64,000 nucleotides of DNA from Acinetobacter suaedae (lineage in GTDB: Bacteria; Pseudomonadota; Gammaproteobacteria; Pseudomonadales; Moraxellaceae): assembly GCF_008630915.1 (NCBI RefSeq), contig NZ_CP043909.1, positions 1,860,001 to 1,924,000 of the forward strand. Direction: 5' to 3'. A model generated the notes under the pieces. It searched no databases, was not told where the DNA came from, and saw only the letters and a program-made list of their open reading frames with translations. Every line of letters starts with the position of its first letter. Within the stretch, counting starts at the first letter, position 1. Below, piece after piece: positions 17,630-27,500 of the stretch. The position numbers were made by a program, and so were the translations under genes.

Positions 17630-17682
17630 GATAATTATTAATATTAAGGAATAATAAGGTTGTGTTTGTTTGATTATCATTA
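17630..17682. promoter_or_regulatory. Two Fur-box-like sequences in a divergent promoter region
   Basis: GATAATTATTAATATTAAG (17630-17648) and the segment around TGATTATCATTA (17671-17682) each match about 13 of 19 positions of the Fur consensus by eye. The second has a 12-base perfect core. They lie between the TIM-barrel gene and the ABC exporter. In AT-rich DNA such matches can arise by chance. Confidence 0.3.
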
Positions 17683-17801
17683 ATTACTTTATTTTTCTGC
17701 TATCCTATATACCCAAAGGTAAAACTTTATACATACATTTAGATAATAGCAAAACATTAAATAGTTATTGAATCTACGCTCTACGCCATGAGGAAAAAGC
17801 A

Positions 17802-19652
17802 ATGTTGAAGTGGTTTGAAAAATTAGTCGATCCCTACCCCACCAAAGACTTAAACAAACCACTACCAACCACATTTTTTGCTTTTGTTTGGCAAGCAACT
17901 CAAGGGATCCGACCATACTTATTTTTATTAGTTGCTTGTACGGCTGCTGCTGCTTGCTTTGAGGCCTTATTCTTTGCTTATATAGGTAAACTTGTTGATT
18001 GGCTCAGTAGCAGTCAACCCGATAGCTTCTTTGCAACCAACCAACAAAATCTTACGATTTTAATAAGCATATTATTTGCCAATATTTTCTTTGTCAGCTT
18101 GCAAGCAATCGTTAAACACCAAGTTCTATTTAGTAATTTTCCAATGCGCATGCGTTGGAGATTTCATAATTTACTTCTACAACAAAGCTTAGATTTCTTC
18201 CACACTGATTTCGCAGGTCGCCTATCAGCCAAAGTCATGCAAACTGCATTGGCTGTTCGAGAATTCTGGATGATTCTCGGTGATATGGTGGTTTATGTTT
18301 TCATCTATTTCGTGACCATCAGCCTCGTACTTGGTTCGATCTCTCCTATATTAATTGTTCCGTTAATTGTGTGGCTAGCTTTGTTTATTATCATTGCCAG
18401 TTATTTTATTCCGCGTTTAGGAAAGGTATCTCAGGAGCAAGCGGATGCACGCTCAATTATGACTGGTCGTGTAACAGATGCTTATACTAATATCCAAACG
18501 GTGAAATTATTTGCTCATGCAGGACGTGAAAGCCAGTATGCTAAAGAGTCAATGCAAGAGTTTATGGTCACCGTTTATAAGCAAATGCGTCTAGGCGTAA
18601 AATATCAAATTAGTATTCGTTTACTTAGCGCATTTCTATTTATTGGTGTGATTGGAACCTCGGTTTGGTTATGGACTCAAGGACAAGCTGCATTAGGTGT
18701 AATTGCAGCGACTACGGCAATGGTACTTAAACTTGATAGTTTGGCAGAATTTATCATGTGGCATGTCACCATGCTGTTTGAGAATGTCGGTACTATTCAG
18801 GATGGCATGAAAACTCTAGGTAAACCGATTCAGATTCAAGACAAAAAAGATGCAACAGAATTAAAAGTTAATCATGGCGAAATTCAGTTTGAAAATGTCT
18901 GCTTTGCTTATAATCAAAAAAATGTAATTGATCATTTGAATTTAACCATAAAGCCTGGCGAGAAAATTGGAATAGTCGGTCGTTCAGGGGCTGGAAAATC
19001 AACCCTCATTCAGTTACTTCTACATTTTTACAAGATCAACCAAGGTCGTATACTGATTGATGGCCAAGATATTAATGACGTCACTCAAGACAGTCTTCGT
19101 GCCAATATTGCGTTAGTTACTCAAGATACTTCTTTATTACATCGCACTGTTGCAGAAAATATTAAGTATGGTCGCCCAAATGCGACTGAAGCTGAAATTC
19201 AACAAGCTGTAAGAAAAGCAAAAGCAGAAGAATTTATTCCACAACTCACCGATCAAAAAGGACGTGTAGGCTTTGATGCATTCGTTGGTGAACGAGGTGT
19301 TAAGCTTTCTGGCGGTCAACGTCAGCGTATTGCGATTTCACGGGTTTTTCTAAAAGATGCACCTATTTTAATTTTAGATGAAGCAACCAGTGCACTTGAT
19401 TCTGAAGTCGAAGCAGCAATCCAAAGCAGTTTAAATGACTTAATGGTTGGCAAAACGGTCATTGCAATTGCTCACCGATTATCTACTATTGCTCAGATGG
19501 ATCGTCTGATTGTGTTGGATGAAGGTCGAATTGCTGAACAAGGCACACATGAAGAACTGATTGCGAATGATGGTTTATACGCCCAGTTATGGAAACGCCA
19601 AACAGGCGGCTTTTTAGTAGAACAGCGCGTGGTGGCTCAGGATACTGAATAA
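17802..19652 (+). CDS. ABC exporter, fused permease and ATPase
   Basis: 616-residue half-transporter of the type I exporter class. Membrane helices fill about residues 35-330. The ATPase follows with Walker A GRSGAGKST near 393, signature LSGGQRQR near 502, Walker B ILILDEATSALD near 523 and the switch His in AIAHRLST near 555. It probably works as a homodimer moving lipids, peptides or drugs outward. The stop and the start of the MaoC hydratase share one base (TAATG), so the two are coupled. Fur-like sequences upstream hint at metal regulation but are weak. Confidence 0.92.
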   Translation: MLKWFEKLVDPYPTKDLNKPLPTTFFAFVWQATQGIRPYLFLLVACTAAAACFEALFFAYIGKLVDWLSSSQPDSFFATNQQNLTILISILFANIFFVSLQAIVKHQVLFSNFPMRMRWRFHNLLLQQSLDFFHTDFAGRLSAKVMQTALAVREFWMILGDMVVYVFIYFVTISLVLGSISPILIVPLIVWLALFIIIASYFIPRLGKVSQEQADARSIMTGRVTDAYTNIQTVKLFAHAGRESQYAKESMQEFMVTVYKQMRLGVKYQISIRLLSAFLFIGVIGTSVWLWTQGQAALGVIAATTAMVLKLDSLAEFIMWHVTMLFENVGTIQDGMKTLGKPIQIQDKKDATELKVNHGEIQFENVCFAYNQKNVIDHLNLTIKPGEKIGIVGRSGAGKSTLIQLLLHFYKINQGRILIDGQDINDVTQDSLRANIALVTQDTSLLHRTVAENIKYGRPNATEAEIQQAVRKAKAEEFIPQLTDQKGRVGFDAFVGERGVKLSGGQRQRIAISRVFLKDAPILILDEATSALDSEVEAAIQSSLNDLMVGKTVIAIAHRLSTIAQMDRLIVLDEGRIAEQGTHEELIANDGLYAQLWKRQTGGFLVEQRVVAQDTE

Positions 19653-20092
19653 TGTTGTATTTAGAAGATTTGAATATTGGTGATCGTTTCATTAGTCGTG
19701 AATATGAAATGACCCTCAAAGAAATTAAGCAATTCGCAAGTCAATACGACCCGCAACCTTTTCATTTAGATGAACAAGCTGCTGCACAACATCCTGTTTT
19801 CCAAGGACTAGCAGCCAGTGGATGGCATACATCTGCCGTTACAATGCGCTTATGGACTGAATGTTTCCCAATTGCCGGTGGTCTCTTAGGAACTGAGTCA
19901 AGTCTACGTTGGCCTAGACCAACTCGTGCGGGCGATAAAATCCATGTTGAAGTTGAAATTACTGCAATTGTGCCCTCTAAAACTAAACTTGATCGTGGTA
20001 TTGTCAGTTACGTCACACAAGCTTTGAACCAGAATGGCGATGTGTTATTAATATCTACCACAAAAGTCATGGTCTTTAGAAAGCCAACTTAA
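19652..20092 (+). CDS. MaoC family dehydratase (enoyl-CoA hydratase 2-like)
   Basis: 146-residue hot-dog protein. The hydratase-2 motif is visible: FASQYDPQPFHLDEQAAAQHPVFQGLAASGWHT at about residues 29-61, with the catalytic Asp in YDPQPFH and the His two to five residues later. It should hydrate or dehydrate a 2-enoyl thioester. It is translationally coupled to the ABC exporter upstream, an unusual partner, and followed by an AraC regulator 130 bases later. The substrate is unknown. Confidence 0.88.
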   Translation: MLYLEDLNIGDRFISREYEMTLKEIKQFASQYDPQPFHLDEQAAAQHPVFQGLAASGWHTSAVTMRLWTECFPIAGGLLGTESSLRWPRPTRAGDKIHVEVEITAIVPSKTKLDRGIVSYVTQALNQNGDVLLISTTKVMVFRKPT

Positions 20093-20221
20093 TGTTTTCG
20101 ATGAGCAATAACTCGCTTGTCCAACAATTTTTATGATTGATTATTTTATTTCATGTAAAGATGTTTAAGACTTTAATGTTTAAAAGATATTGGCAAAATT
20201 GATGAGCGCCACGGAAAGCAG

Positions 20222-21247
20222 ATGAAAACAACTTCAACTCGTCAAGATCAAGGTATACCAGGCGTCTATGGCTTATTGCTATTAGATGTTGTTTCTCGTT
20301 GGGGATATAACGATGAAACTTTATTCGCTCCATTTCATTTAACAAGCGAACAACTGGCTGATCCGAATTATCGAATTCCCACACCTATTGCGAATGAATT
20401 GGTAAAGCATGCATTGCGTCTGACAGGTGAAAGCACTTTGGGCTTTCATCTCGGAACGCAAATGCGTATTTCAATTCATGGATTTATTGGCTATGCCATC
20501 ATGACAGCGCATGACATTACCGATGCAATTGCGCTCGCCAGTCGATTCATTCAATTGCGTTTACCATTTCTACAATTATATTTCTCAACCTTTGGCCCGA
20601 AAGCAACCTTACAACTGCAATGTGATATTGAAGTTGAACCTTTACGCACCGAAATCATCTTAGGCTTGACCATCGGTATCATGACCATGGCAAAAGCCTT
20701 AACAGGGATTGAAGATTTAAGAGGTGAAGTTGATTTGGATTTCCCTGAACCTGCAGGGTTTGAAAAATATAAAGATAAGTTAAGTAGTACGGTTCGTTTT
20801 AATCAACCTCATCTCATTTCAAGTTTCGACAAAAAATATCTCGGCTTAAAAATGGTAAATGCCGATCCAATCGCTAGCCAAATCGCGATCAACCAATGTG
20901 AAACTGAATTATCGGCACTGGGTGAAAGACGTCGTTTAGCGATGCGGGTACGTGACATTTTGACCAATTCAGAACAACATTACCTGAGTATCGAGAATGT
21001 CGCTGAACGCTTGCATATGTCTGATCGAACCCTAAAGCGCCAACTGGCAGCCGAAGGCACCTCTTTTTCGACACTCGTAGATGAAGTCCGTTATCGCCAT
21101 GCTACATCACTGCTTTCACGTACAGATTATAGTCTAGAACAAATTGCTGATGAGTTGGGTTATTCTGATGTCGCCAATTTCAGCCGTGCATTTAAGCGTT
21201 GGAGTGGACGTAGCCCAAGTAACTGGCGTAAAGATCCATATTTATAA
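20222..21247 (+). CDS. AraC family transcriptional regulator (OruR-type)
   Basis: 341 residues. The N-terminal ligand-binding part (about 20-210) has the Arabinose_bd-like pattern seen in OruR/ArgR-type AraC regulators, including STLGFHLGTQMRISIHGFIGYAIMTA. The C-terminal double helix-turn-helix spans about 235-335: LSIENVAERLHMSDRTLKRQLAAEGTSF and YSLEQIADELGYSDVANFSRAFKRWSGRSPSNWR. It may control the neighbouring ABC/MaoC unit or a fatty-acid or lipid gene elsewhere; no effector is evident. Confidence 0.92.
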   Translation: MKTTSTRQDQGIPGVYGLLLLDVVSRWGYNDETLFAPFHLTSEQLADPNYRIPTPIANELVKHALRLTGESTLGFHLGTQMRISIHGFIGYAIMTAHDITDAIALASRFIQLRLPFLQLYFSTFGPKATLQLQCDIEVEPLRTEIILGLTIGIMTMAKALTGIEDLRGEVDLDFPEPAGFEKYKDKLSSTVRFNQPHLISSFDKKYLGLKMVNADPIASQIAINQCETELSALGERRRLAMRVRDILTNSEQHYLSIENVAERLHMSDRTLKRQLAAEGTSFSTLVDEVRYRHATSLLSRTDYSLEQIADELGYSDVANFSRAFKRWSGRSPSNWRKDPYL

Positions 21248-21343
21248 TTTTCTAAATTGCTTCATTGATCGATGCTTTTGTTTTTATTGAAAAACCTGTA
21301 TAAAGCTAGAAAAAATGATACGACAAATTGTTAAGGAGTTGTC

Positions 21344-21718
21344 ATGAATCATCCAGCGGATTTGAAATATGCGCGCACGCATGAATGGGTAAGAGTCGAA
21401 GGTGACTTGGTTGTAACTGGTATTACTGACCATGCACAAGATGAGTTGGGTGATTTAGTCTATGTTGAAACCCCAGAAGTTGGTAGCAAAGTCACGGCTA
21501 CTGAACAAGCGGGTATCGTCGAATCTGTAAAAACAGCTTCTGATATTCATGCACCTGTTTCAGGTACAGTGGTTGAAGTGAATTTAGACCTTGAAGATGA
21601 CCCTGATTTTGTCAATGAAGAGCCTTATGGCAAAGGTTGGATATACAAAATCAAGCCAGACAATATGGCTGATGTGGAAAAGCTTCTATCCAATAGCGAA
21701 TATGAGTCTGGTTTATAA
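21344..21718 (+). CDS. gcvH: Glycine cleavage system H protein
   Basis: 124-residue lipoyl carrier that shuttles the aminomethyl group between the P, T and L proteins. The lipoylation site is Lys63 in [18 protein letters not shown], and the C-terminal YEPYGKGW-like block ([13 protein letters not shown]) is normal. AAGGAG upstream supports the ATG. The other gcv genes are not in the window, so gcvH is separated from its partners here. A strong terminator follows. Confidence 0.97.
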   Translation: MNHPADLKYARTHEWVRVEGDLVVTGITDHAQDELGDLVYVETPEVGSKVTATEQAGIVESVKTASDIHAPVSGTVVEVNLDLEDDPDFVNEEPYGKGWIYKIKPDNMADVEKLLSNSEYESGL

Positions 21719-21738
21719 TTTTATATCAACCTGAATCA

Positions 21739-21766
21739 GCCCAGCTTATCGCAGCTGGGCTTTTTT
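21739..21766 (+). terminator. Intrinsic terminator of gcvH
   Basis: GCCCAGCT-TATCGC-AGCTGGGC (8-bp perfect stem, GC-rich) followed by six T, 20 bases after the stop codon. Confidence 0.92.
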
Positions 21767-22289
21767 ATCGATAACAAACTGATTCATGATGCCAAAAGCC
21801 ATAATGTGAAACACCCGAAAAATTCTTTCGAAAGTCAGATTTGCATACTTTTCAAGCAAAACTAATCTCCACCTAAAGTCGTCATAAATCTTGTTCAATT
21901 AATCCACCAACTTATCGAACGACTCTTTTTTCTGCCAAAAAATTTATTATACGTTTGTACTTTTAGGATTTTTATATTCAAATTAATCACTTTAACTCTA
22001 AAAAATTTAGGCTTTTGTAACTACAAGCAATATTTCTATATAAAGAAATGAGTTTTACATGCTTTTCCTAGCTCAAAAAATGTTTTATTTTTGGATAAAG
22101 TGATTAAGGTTCATACACTTAACCACAATTACACAAAATATACACTTAATGTACACAAAAATAACAGTAATTCAAAAAACATTCATGCTTGAATCTGTGA
22201 CCTTATCAGTCTTATTAGAATAGTAAATCAATTTTTGGCTATTCAGATGGGATTGTACCGTTATGGATATATAAGGATAAGCATCCATT
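21767..22289. other. Non-coding region upstream of putP
   Basis: About 520 AT-rich bases with no gene that I can support. A possible sigma-70 promoter for putP is TTGAAT (22189-22194) with TATTAG (22213-22218) at an 18-base spacing. The long leader may carry regulator sites, for example for the Lrp-type protein encoded after putP. Confidence 0.45.
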
Positions 22290-23786
22290 ATGAATTTCTC
22301 TAATCCCACTGTTGTTGTGTTCGTGGTATATATTACCGCCATGTTGGGTATAGGTCTGTACGCCTATTTTTCTACCAAAAGTCTTGATGATTATATTCTT
22401 GGAGGACGGAGTTTAGGCAGTTTTGTCACCGCGTTATCCGCTGGTGCATCCGACATGAGTGGTTGGTTACTCATGGGTTTACCCGGCGCGATTTACTTGG
22501 CAGGACTATCTGAATCATGGATCGCCATCGGCTTGATTATTGGTGCATGGCTCAACTGGTATTTGGTTGCAGGACGGTTACGTGTACATACCGAAGTGCA
22601 GAATAATGCCCTCACCCTACCTGACTATTTCACCGGTCGTTTCGATGATCAGAAAAAAATCTTACGCGTAACATCCGCTTTGATTATTTTGGTCTTCTTC
22701 GCGATTTATTGTGCTTCTGGCATGGTCGCTGGTGCACGTTTGTTTGAAACCTTATTCGAAATCCCTTATGGCACAGCATTGATGCTCGGCGCATTCGCAA
22801 CCATTGGTTATGTTTGTATTGGCGGATTTTTAGCAATCAGCTGGACGGATACGTTCCAAGCAGCCTTGATGATTTTTGCGTTGTTGCTGCTCCCAATTAT
22901 CACCTACCTCTCATTGGATGCTGGTGCTGCAGAATTTGCTGCTTTAGTAGAAACAGCTCGCCCTCATGCTTATGATTTTGCTTCGAATTTAAGTTTGGTT
23001 GCGATTCTTTCAGCAGCGGCATGGGGTTTAGGCTATTTTGGTCAACCTCATATTTTAGTTCGCTTCATGGCGGCTGACTCAGTGAAATCAATCCCTGCTG
23101 CTCGTCGTATCGGCATGACATGGATGATTTTATGTTTAGCAGGTGCTGTTGGTTCTGGTTTTGTTGGTATCGCGTATTTCCAACAACATCCAGAACTTGC
23201 CGCTGCAGTTACTGCTAACCCTGAAACCGTGTTTATGGAATTAACTAAAATCCTATTCAACCCTTGGGTCGTCGGTATCATCCTTGCTGCAATCTTATCT
23301 GCGGTTATGAGTACTTTGAGTTGCCAGCTATTGGTTTGTTCGAGTGCCTTAACTGAAGATTTGTACAAAGGCATCATCCGTAAAAATGCCTCTCAAAAAG
23401 AGTTGGTTTGGATCGGTCGTGGTATGGTACTTGTGGTTGCTATGCTTGCGTTATTCCTTGCACAAAATCCTGAAAGTAAAGTTCTTGGCTTAGTTGCTTA
23501 TGCTTGGGCAGGGTTTGGTGCCGCATTTGGTCCATTGATTATTCTTTCATTGTTCTGGAAACGTATGACACTAAACGGCGCATTGACAGGTATGATCGTT
23601 GGTGCTGTAACAGTTATTGTTTGGAAAAACTTCTTTGGCGATACAGGTATTTATGAAATCATTCCAGGTTTTGTATTTGCACTTATCAGCATTGTTGTTG
23701 TCAGCTTACTTGGTAAAGCACCAAATGCGAATGTTACACGTCGCTTTGAACAAGCTGATGAAATCTATGCACGTGAAATGAAATAA
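22290..23786 (+). CDS. putP: Sodium/proline symporter
   Basis: 498-residue sodium:solute symporter with about 13 membrane helices. Family landmarks: TKSLDDYILGGRSLG, SAGASDMSGWLLMGLPGAIY near residues 50-70, and the segment GYFGQPHILVRFMAA, all typical of PutP. It brings proline into the cell for oxidation by PutA, encoded in the same locus. AAGGAT lies upstream of the ATG at a rather long spacing. A terminator separates it from the regulator gene on the other strand. Confidence 0.96.
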   Translation: MNFSNPTVVVFVVYITAMLGIGLYAYFSTKSLDDYILGGRSLGSFVTALSAGASDMSGWLLMGLPGAIYLAGLSESWIAIGLIIGAWLNWYLVAGRLRVHTEVQNNALTLPDYFTGRFDDQKKILRVTSALIILVFFAIYCASGMVAGARLFETLFEIPYGTALMLGAFATIGYVCIGGFLAISWTDTFQAALMIFALLLLPIITYLSLDAGAAEFAALVETARPHAYDFASNLSLVAILSAAAWGLGYFGQPHILVRFMAADSVKSIPAARRIGMTWMILCLAGAVGSGFVGIAYFQQHPELAAAVTANPETVFMELTKILFNPWVVGIILAAILSAVMSTLSCQLLVCSSALTEDLYKGIIRKNASQKELVWIGRGMVLVVAMLALFLAQNPESKVLGLVAYAWAGFGAAFGPLIILSLFWKRMTLNGALTGMIVGAVTVIVWKNFFGDTGIYEIIPGFVFALISIVVVSLLGKAPNANVTRRFEQADEIYAREMK

Positions 23787-23802
23787 TTTTTCAATAAATT
23801 TA

Positions 23803-23826
23803 AGGGGCTTTCGAGCCCCTTTTTTT
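23803..23826 (+). terminator. Intrinsic terminator of putP
   Basis: AGGGGCT-TTCG-AGCCCCT with a stable TTCG tetraloop, followed by six T. The minus side, where the regulator gene ends at 23830, has only short A/T runs. Confidence 0.93.
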
Positions 23827-23829
23827 GAT

Positions 23830-24321
23830 CTAGTATTTTGCGCGCGATTTAATCTTGATTTTAGAGCTGTCTTTTACAACTTGCATCACTGGATAGCTCC
23901 GCGTCTCTTTGACACCAGGGAGTTGCCATAGGATTTGCCCTGCTATACGGCGAAACTCCTCCATACCAGCACTACGCAACTTAATCAAAAAATCAAAACC
24001 TCCACTCACCATATGGCATTCAACAATTTCTGGGTGTTGGGTCACAGCATCAATAAAATCATCCAAAACATGGGGTGTTGTTTTATCTAAAAGCACTTCG
24101 ACAAACACTAAAAAATTTGCATTGAGCTTATTCGGATTGAGCTTTGCCTCGTAACCAAGAATAAACTCATCCTTTGTCAGCTTTTGTACGCGCGCCATCA
24201 CCGCAGTTGGAGACAAGTTCACTAATTCAGCTAACTTACTGTTAGATATTCTCCCATCTGTTTGAAGAATATCCAGAATTTTCAAATCAGTTCGATCTAA
24301 AGTATAAATTGGGCTATCCAA
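23830..24321 (-). CDS. Lrp/AsnC family regulator, probable proline catabolism regulator
   Basis: 163 residues. The N-terminal helix-turn-helix is DLKILDILQTDGRISNSKLAELVNLSPTAVMARVQKL (about residues 8-44), and the rest is the Lrp ligand/oligomer domain with VECHMVSGGFDFLIKLRSAG. It lies between putP and putA and is divergent from putA, the arrangement of PutR in other Proteobacteria. Because PutA here lacks its own DNA-binding domain, this protein is the likely proline-responsive activator. The link is inferred from position. Confidence 0.93.
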   Translation of the reverse strand: MDSPIYTLDRTDLKILDILQTDGRISNSKLAELVNLSPTAVMARVQKLTKDEFILGYEAKLNPNKLNANFLVFVEVLLDKTTPHVLDDFIDAVTQHPEIVECHMVSGGFDFLIKLRSAGMEEFRRIAGQILWQLPGVKETRSYPVMQVVKDSSKIKIKSRAKY

Positions 24322-24521
24322 CTGAATTTTCCTCTAAAAAATGGTCGAAATATAGTGAGTTCTACGGGTTTTATTCTGTAATGATAAATTATCTAAACCT
24401 CTCTACTCAATAGAGATAGAGTCTATTGGTATTTTATTTTTTAACCGCGCTGCAAGCTAATATTGCATCAAGCAAGGCATCAAATACCGATAGAACTTCA
24501 AGATTGTTATCGGAATTTAGC

Positions 24522-27500
24522 ATGAATACTTTGGATACCCGCCTAGACATGGACACAACTCAAAACAACGGTGCTTATATCACCGAATTTAAAGAAAAAA
24601 GTGAGTTTGAGCAACGCATTAATACTGCTTGGCGACGTGCAGAACCTGAATCAGTGGCAGAACTTGCTGAAGCTGCCAATATCTCCCCTGATCTTGATCA
24701 AAAAATTTATGAACTCGCTTTTAACTTAGCAAACAATTTACGTGAGCGTAAAAGCTCAGCTGGTAAAGCAGGTATCGTTCAAGGTCTACTTCAAGAGTTT
24801 TCACTTTCTTCTCAAGAAGGTGTTGCACTCATGTGTTTAGCTGAAGCATTGCTTCGTATTCCAGATACAGCGACACGTGATTTATTGATCCGCGACAAAA
24901 TCAACCAAGGTAACTGGAAAGAGCATGTCGGCCAAAGTAACCTCATGTTCGTAAACGCTGCTGCTTGGGGCTTAATGCTCACAGGCAAACTGATGGAAAC
25001 ACCAAAACAAACGAGTTTATCTAGTGTTTTAACTGGACTTCTAGCACGTAGTGGTCGCGGTATCATTCGTAAAGCGGTGGATGTTGCCATGCGTATGATG
25101 GGCGAACAGTTTGTAACTGGTGAAACCATCGAAGAAGCACTTGAACATGCTAAACCATTAGAACACAAAGGTTTCCGCTACTCGTACGATATGCTAGGTG
25201 AAGCAGCACTTACTGAACATGATGCTGAACGTTACTACAACGACTACACTCAAGCGATTCATGCGATTGGCAAAGCATCAAATGGCCGTGGTGTATATGA
25301 CGGTCCTGGTATCTCAATTAAGCTTTCTGCTTTGCACCCACGTTACCAACGTGCCCAAATTGACCGTGTTCATCACGAACTCTATAACAAAGTTTTTGAG
25401 CTTGCATGCTTAGCAAAACAATATGATATCGGCTTAAACATCGATGCTGAAGAATCTGAACGTTTAGAAATTTCACTCGAATTACTTGAGCGTTTATGTT
25501 TTGAACCAAAACTTGCCAATTGGAAAGGAATTGGTTTCGTTATCCAGGCTTATCAAAAGCGTTGTTTCTATGTGGTTGATTATATCGTTGACCTTGCTAA
25601 ACGCAGTAACAAACGCTTGATGATCCGTTTGGTGAAAGGTGCATATTGGGACAGCGAGATCAAGAAAGCTCAAATTGACGGTATGACTGACTACCCTGTG
25701 TTTACCCGTAAAGTACACACTGATTTGTCATACATCGCTTGTGCGAAGAAACTTCTTGCTGCACCAGATCAAGTATATCCACAATTTGCAACACACAACG
25801 CGCAATCACTTGCAACGATTTACAACCTAGCTGACCCAAGTAAATACTACCCAGGTCAATACGAATTCCAATGCTTGCATGGAATGGGTGAACCTTTGTA
25901 CGAGCAAGTCGTGGGTTCAAAAGAAGATAATAAACTCGGTATTCCATGTCGTGTCTACGCACCCGTAGGTAACCACGAAACATTGTTGGCTTACTTAGTT
26001 CGTCGTTTACTTGAAAATGGCGCAAACACATCGTTTGTAAACCGTATCGCAGACAAAACTTTGAAAGTTGATGATTTAATTCAATCACCAATCAAAGACA
26101 TTCAAACTGCTGCAAAAGAAGAAGGCCAGCTCGGATTAAAACACCCAGCAATTCCTCTTCCACATGATTTATACCCATTGCGTCCAAACTCAAATGGTTT
26201 TGACCTAAATAATGACACGCCACTTGCTGATCTAAATGCAACAGCACAAAAGCTACGTCACCACATTTGGAAAAGCACACCGCTACTTGGCTTTGAATCT
26301 ACTGTTCACGATGAAAGTAATGCTATTGCAATTACAAACCCTGCACAAAATAGTGAAATTGTGGGCTATGTGAATGAAGCAACGAGTGCTGATGTACAAC
26401 TTGCACTTGAAGCAGCAGTACAAGCACAGCAAAGTTGGGCTGCAACAAATAAAACTGAACGTGCAGCTTGCTTAAAACGTGCAGCTGATTTGATGGAAGC
26501 TCGTATTCAGGAATTGATGGTTTTACTCTGCCGTGAAAGTGGTAAAACTTATGCCAATGCGATTGCAGAAGTACGTGAAGCAGTAGACTTTTTACGTTAC
26601 TACGCAACTCAAATTGAGAATTTACCTGCACATGCACAAATAAAACCATTAGGTACCGTTCTTTGTATCAGTCCATGGAACTTCCCTCTTGCAATTTTCT
26701 CTGGTCAGATTGCAGCAGCATTAGTAAGCGGTAACTGTGTAATTGCTAAACCTGCAGAACAAACCCCACTTATTGCAGCACAAGCAATCCAAATTTTGTG
26801 GGAAGCTGGCGTACCACATGGTGCTGTTCAACTCCTTCCTGGTCGTGGTGAAACTGTAGGTGCTCAACTGAGCCAAGATGATCGTATTCAAGGCATCATG
26901 TTCACAGGTTCTACCGAAGTTGCAAAAATCTTGCAAAAGACTGTGGCAAAACGCTTATCTCCAAATGGTCAGCCTATCCCGTTAATCGCGGAAACTGGTG
27001 GTCAAAATGCGATGATCGTGGATTCTTCAGCACTTACTGAACAAGTGGTTCTAGATGTTGTAAGTTCTGCATTTGACAGTGCGGGTCAACGCTGTTCTGC
27101 ACTTCGTATCTTGTGCGTACAAGAAGATAGCGCGGCAACCGTCATCAAAATGTTAAAAGGCGCAATGCAACAGTTGATCGTCGGTAACCCTGCGATCTTA
27201 AAAACTGACATTGGTCCTGTAATCGATACTGAAGCAAAACAAACCATCGATACCCACATCCAAAAGATGAAATCTAAGGGTTACCCTGTTCATCAATTGA
27301 TGTTTAACGATGCTGCAAGCCAACAAACACTTACGCAAGGGACTTTTGTACCGCCAACTGCGATTGAATTACCAAACCTTGATGACCTTGAGCGTGAAGT
27401 ATTTGGTCCTGTATTGCACATCATCACTTATAAGTATGGTGAACTTGAGCAATTGATCGATCGAATCAATGCCAAAGGTTATGGCTTAACCATGGGTCTA

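Noticed and set aside
24426..24521. 32-residue N-terminal extension of PutA
   Set aside because: It contains neither a ribbon-helix-helix nor a good ribosome binding site, and runs through the expected promoter region.
26092..26936. Several 60-105-codon frames antisense to putA
   Set aside because: They follow the codon bias of putA read backwards and show no start signals; shadows.
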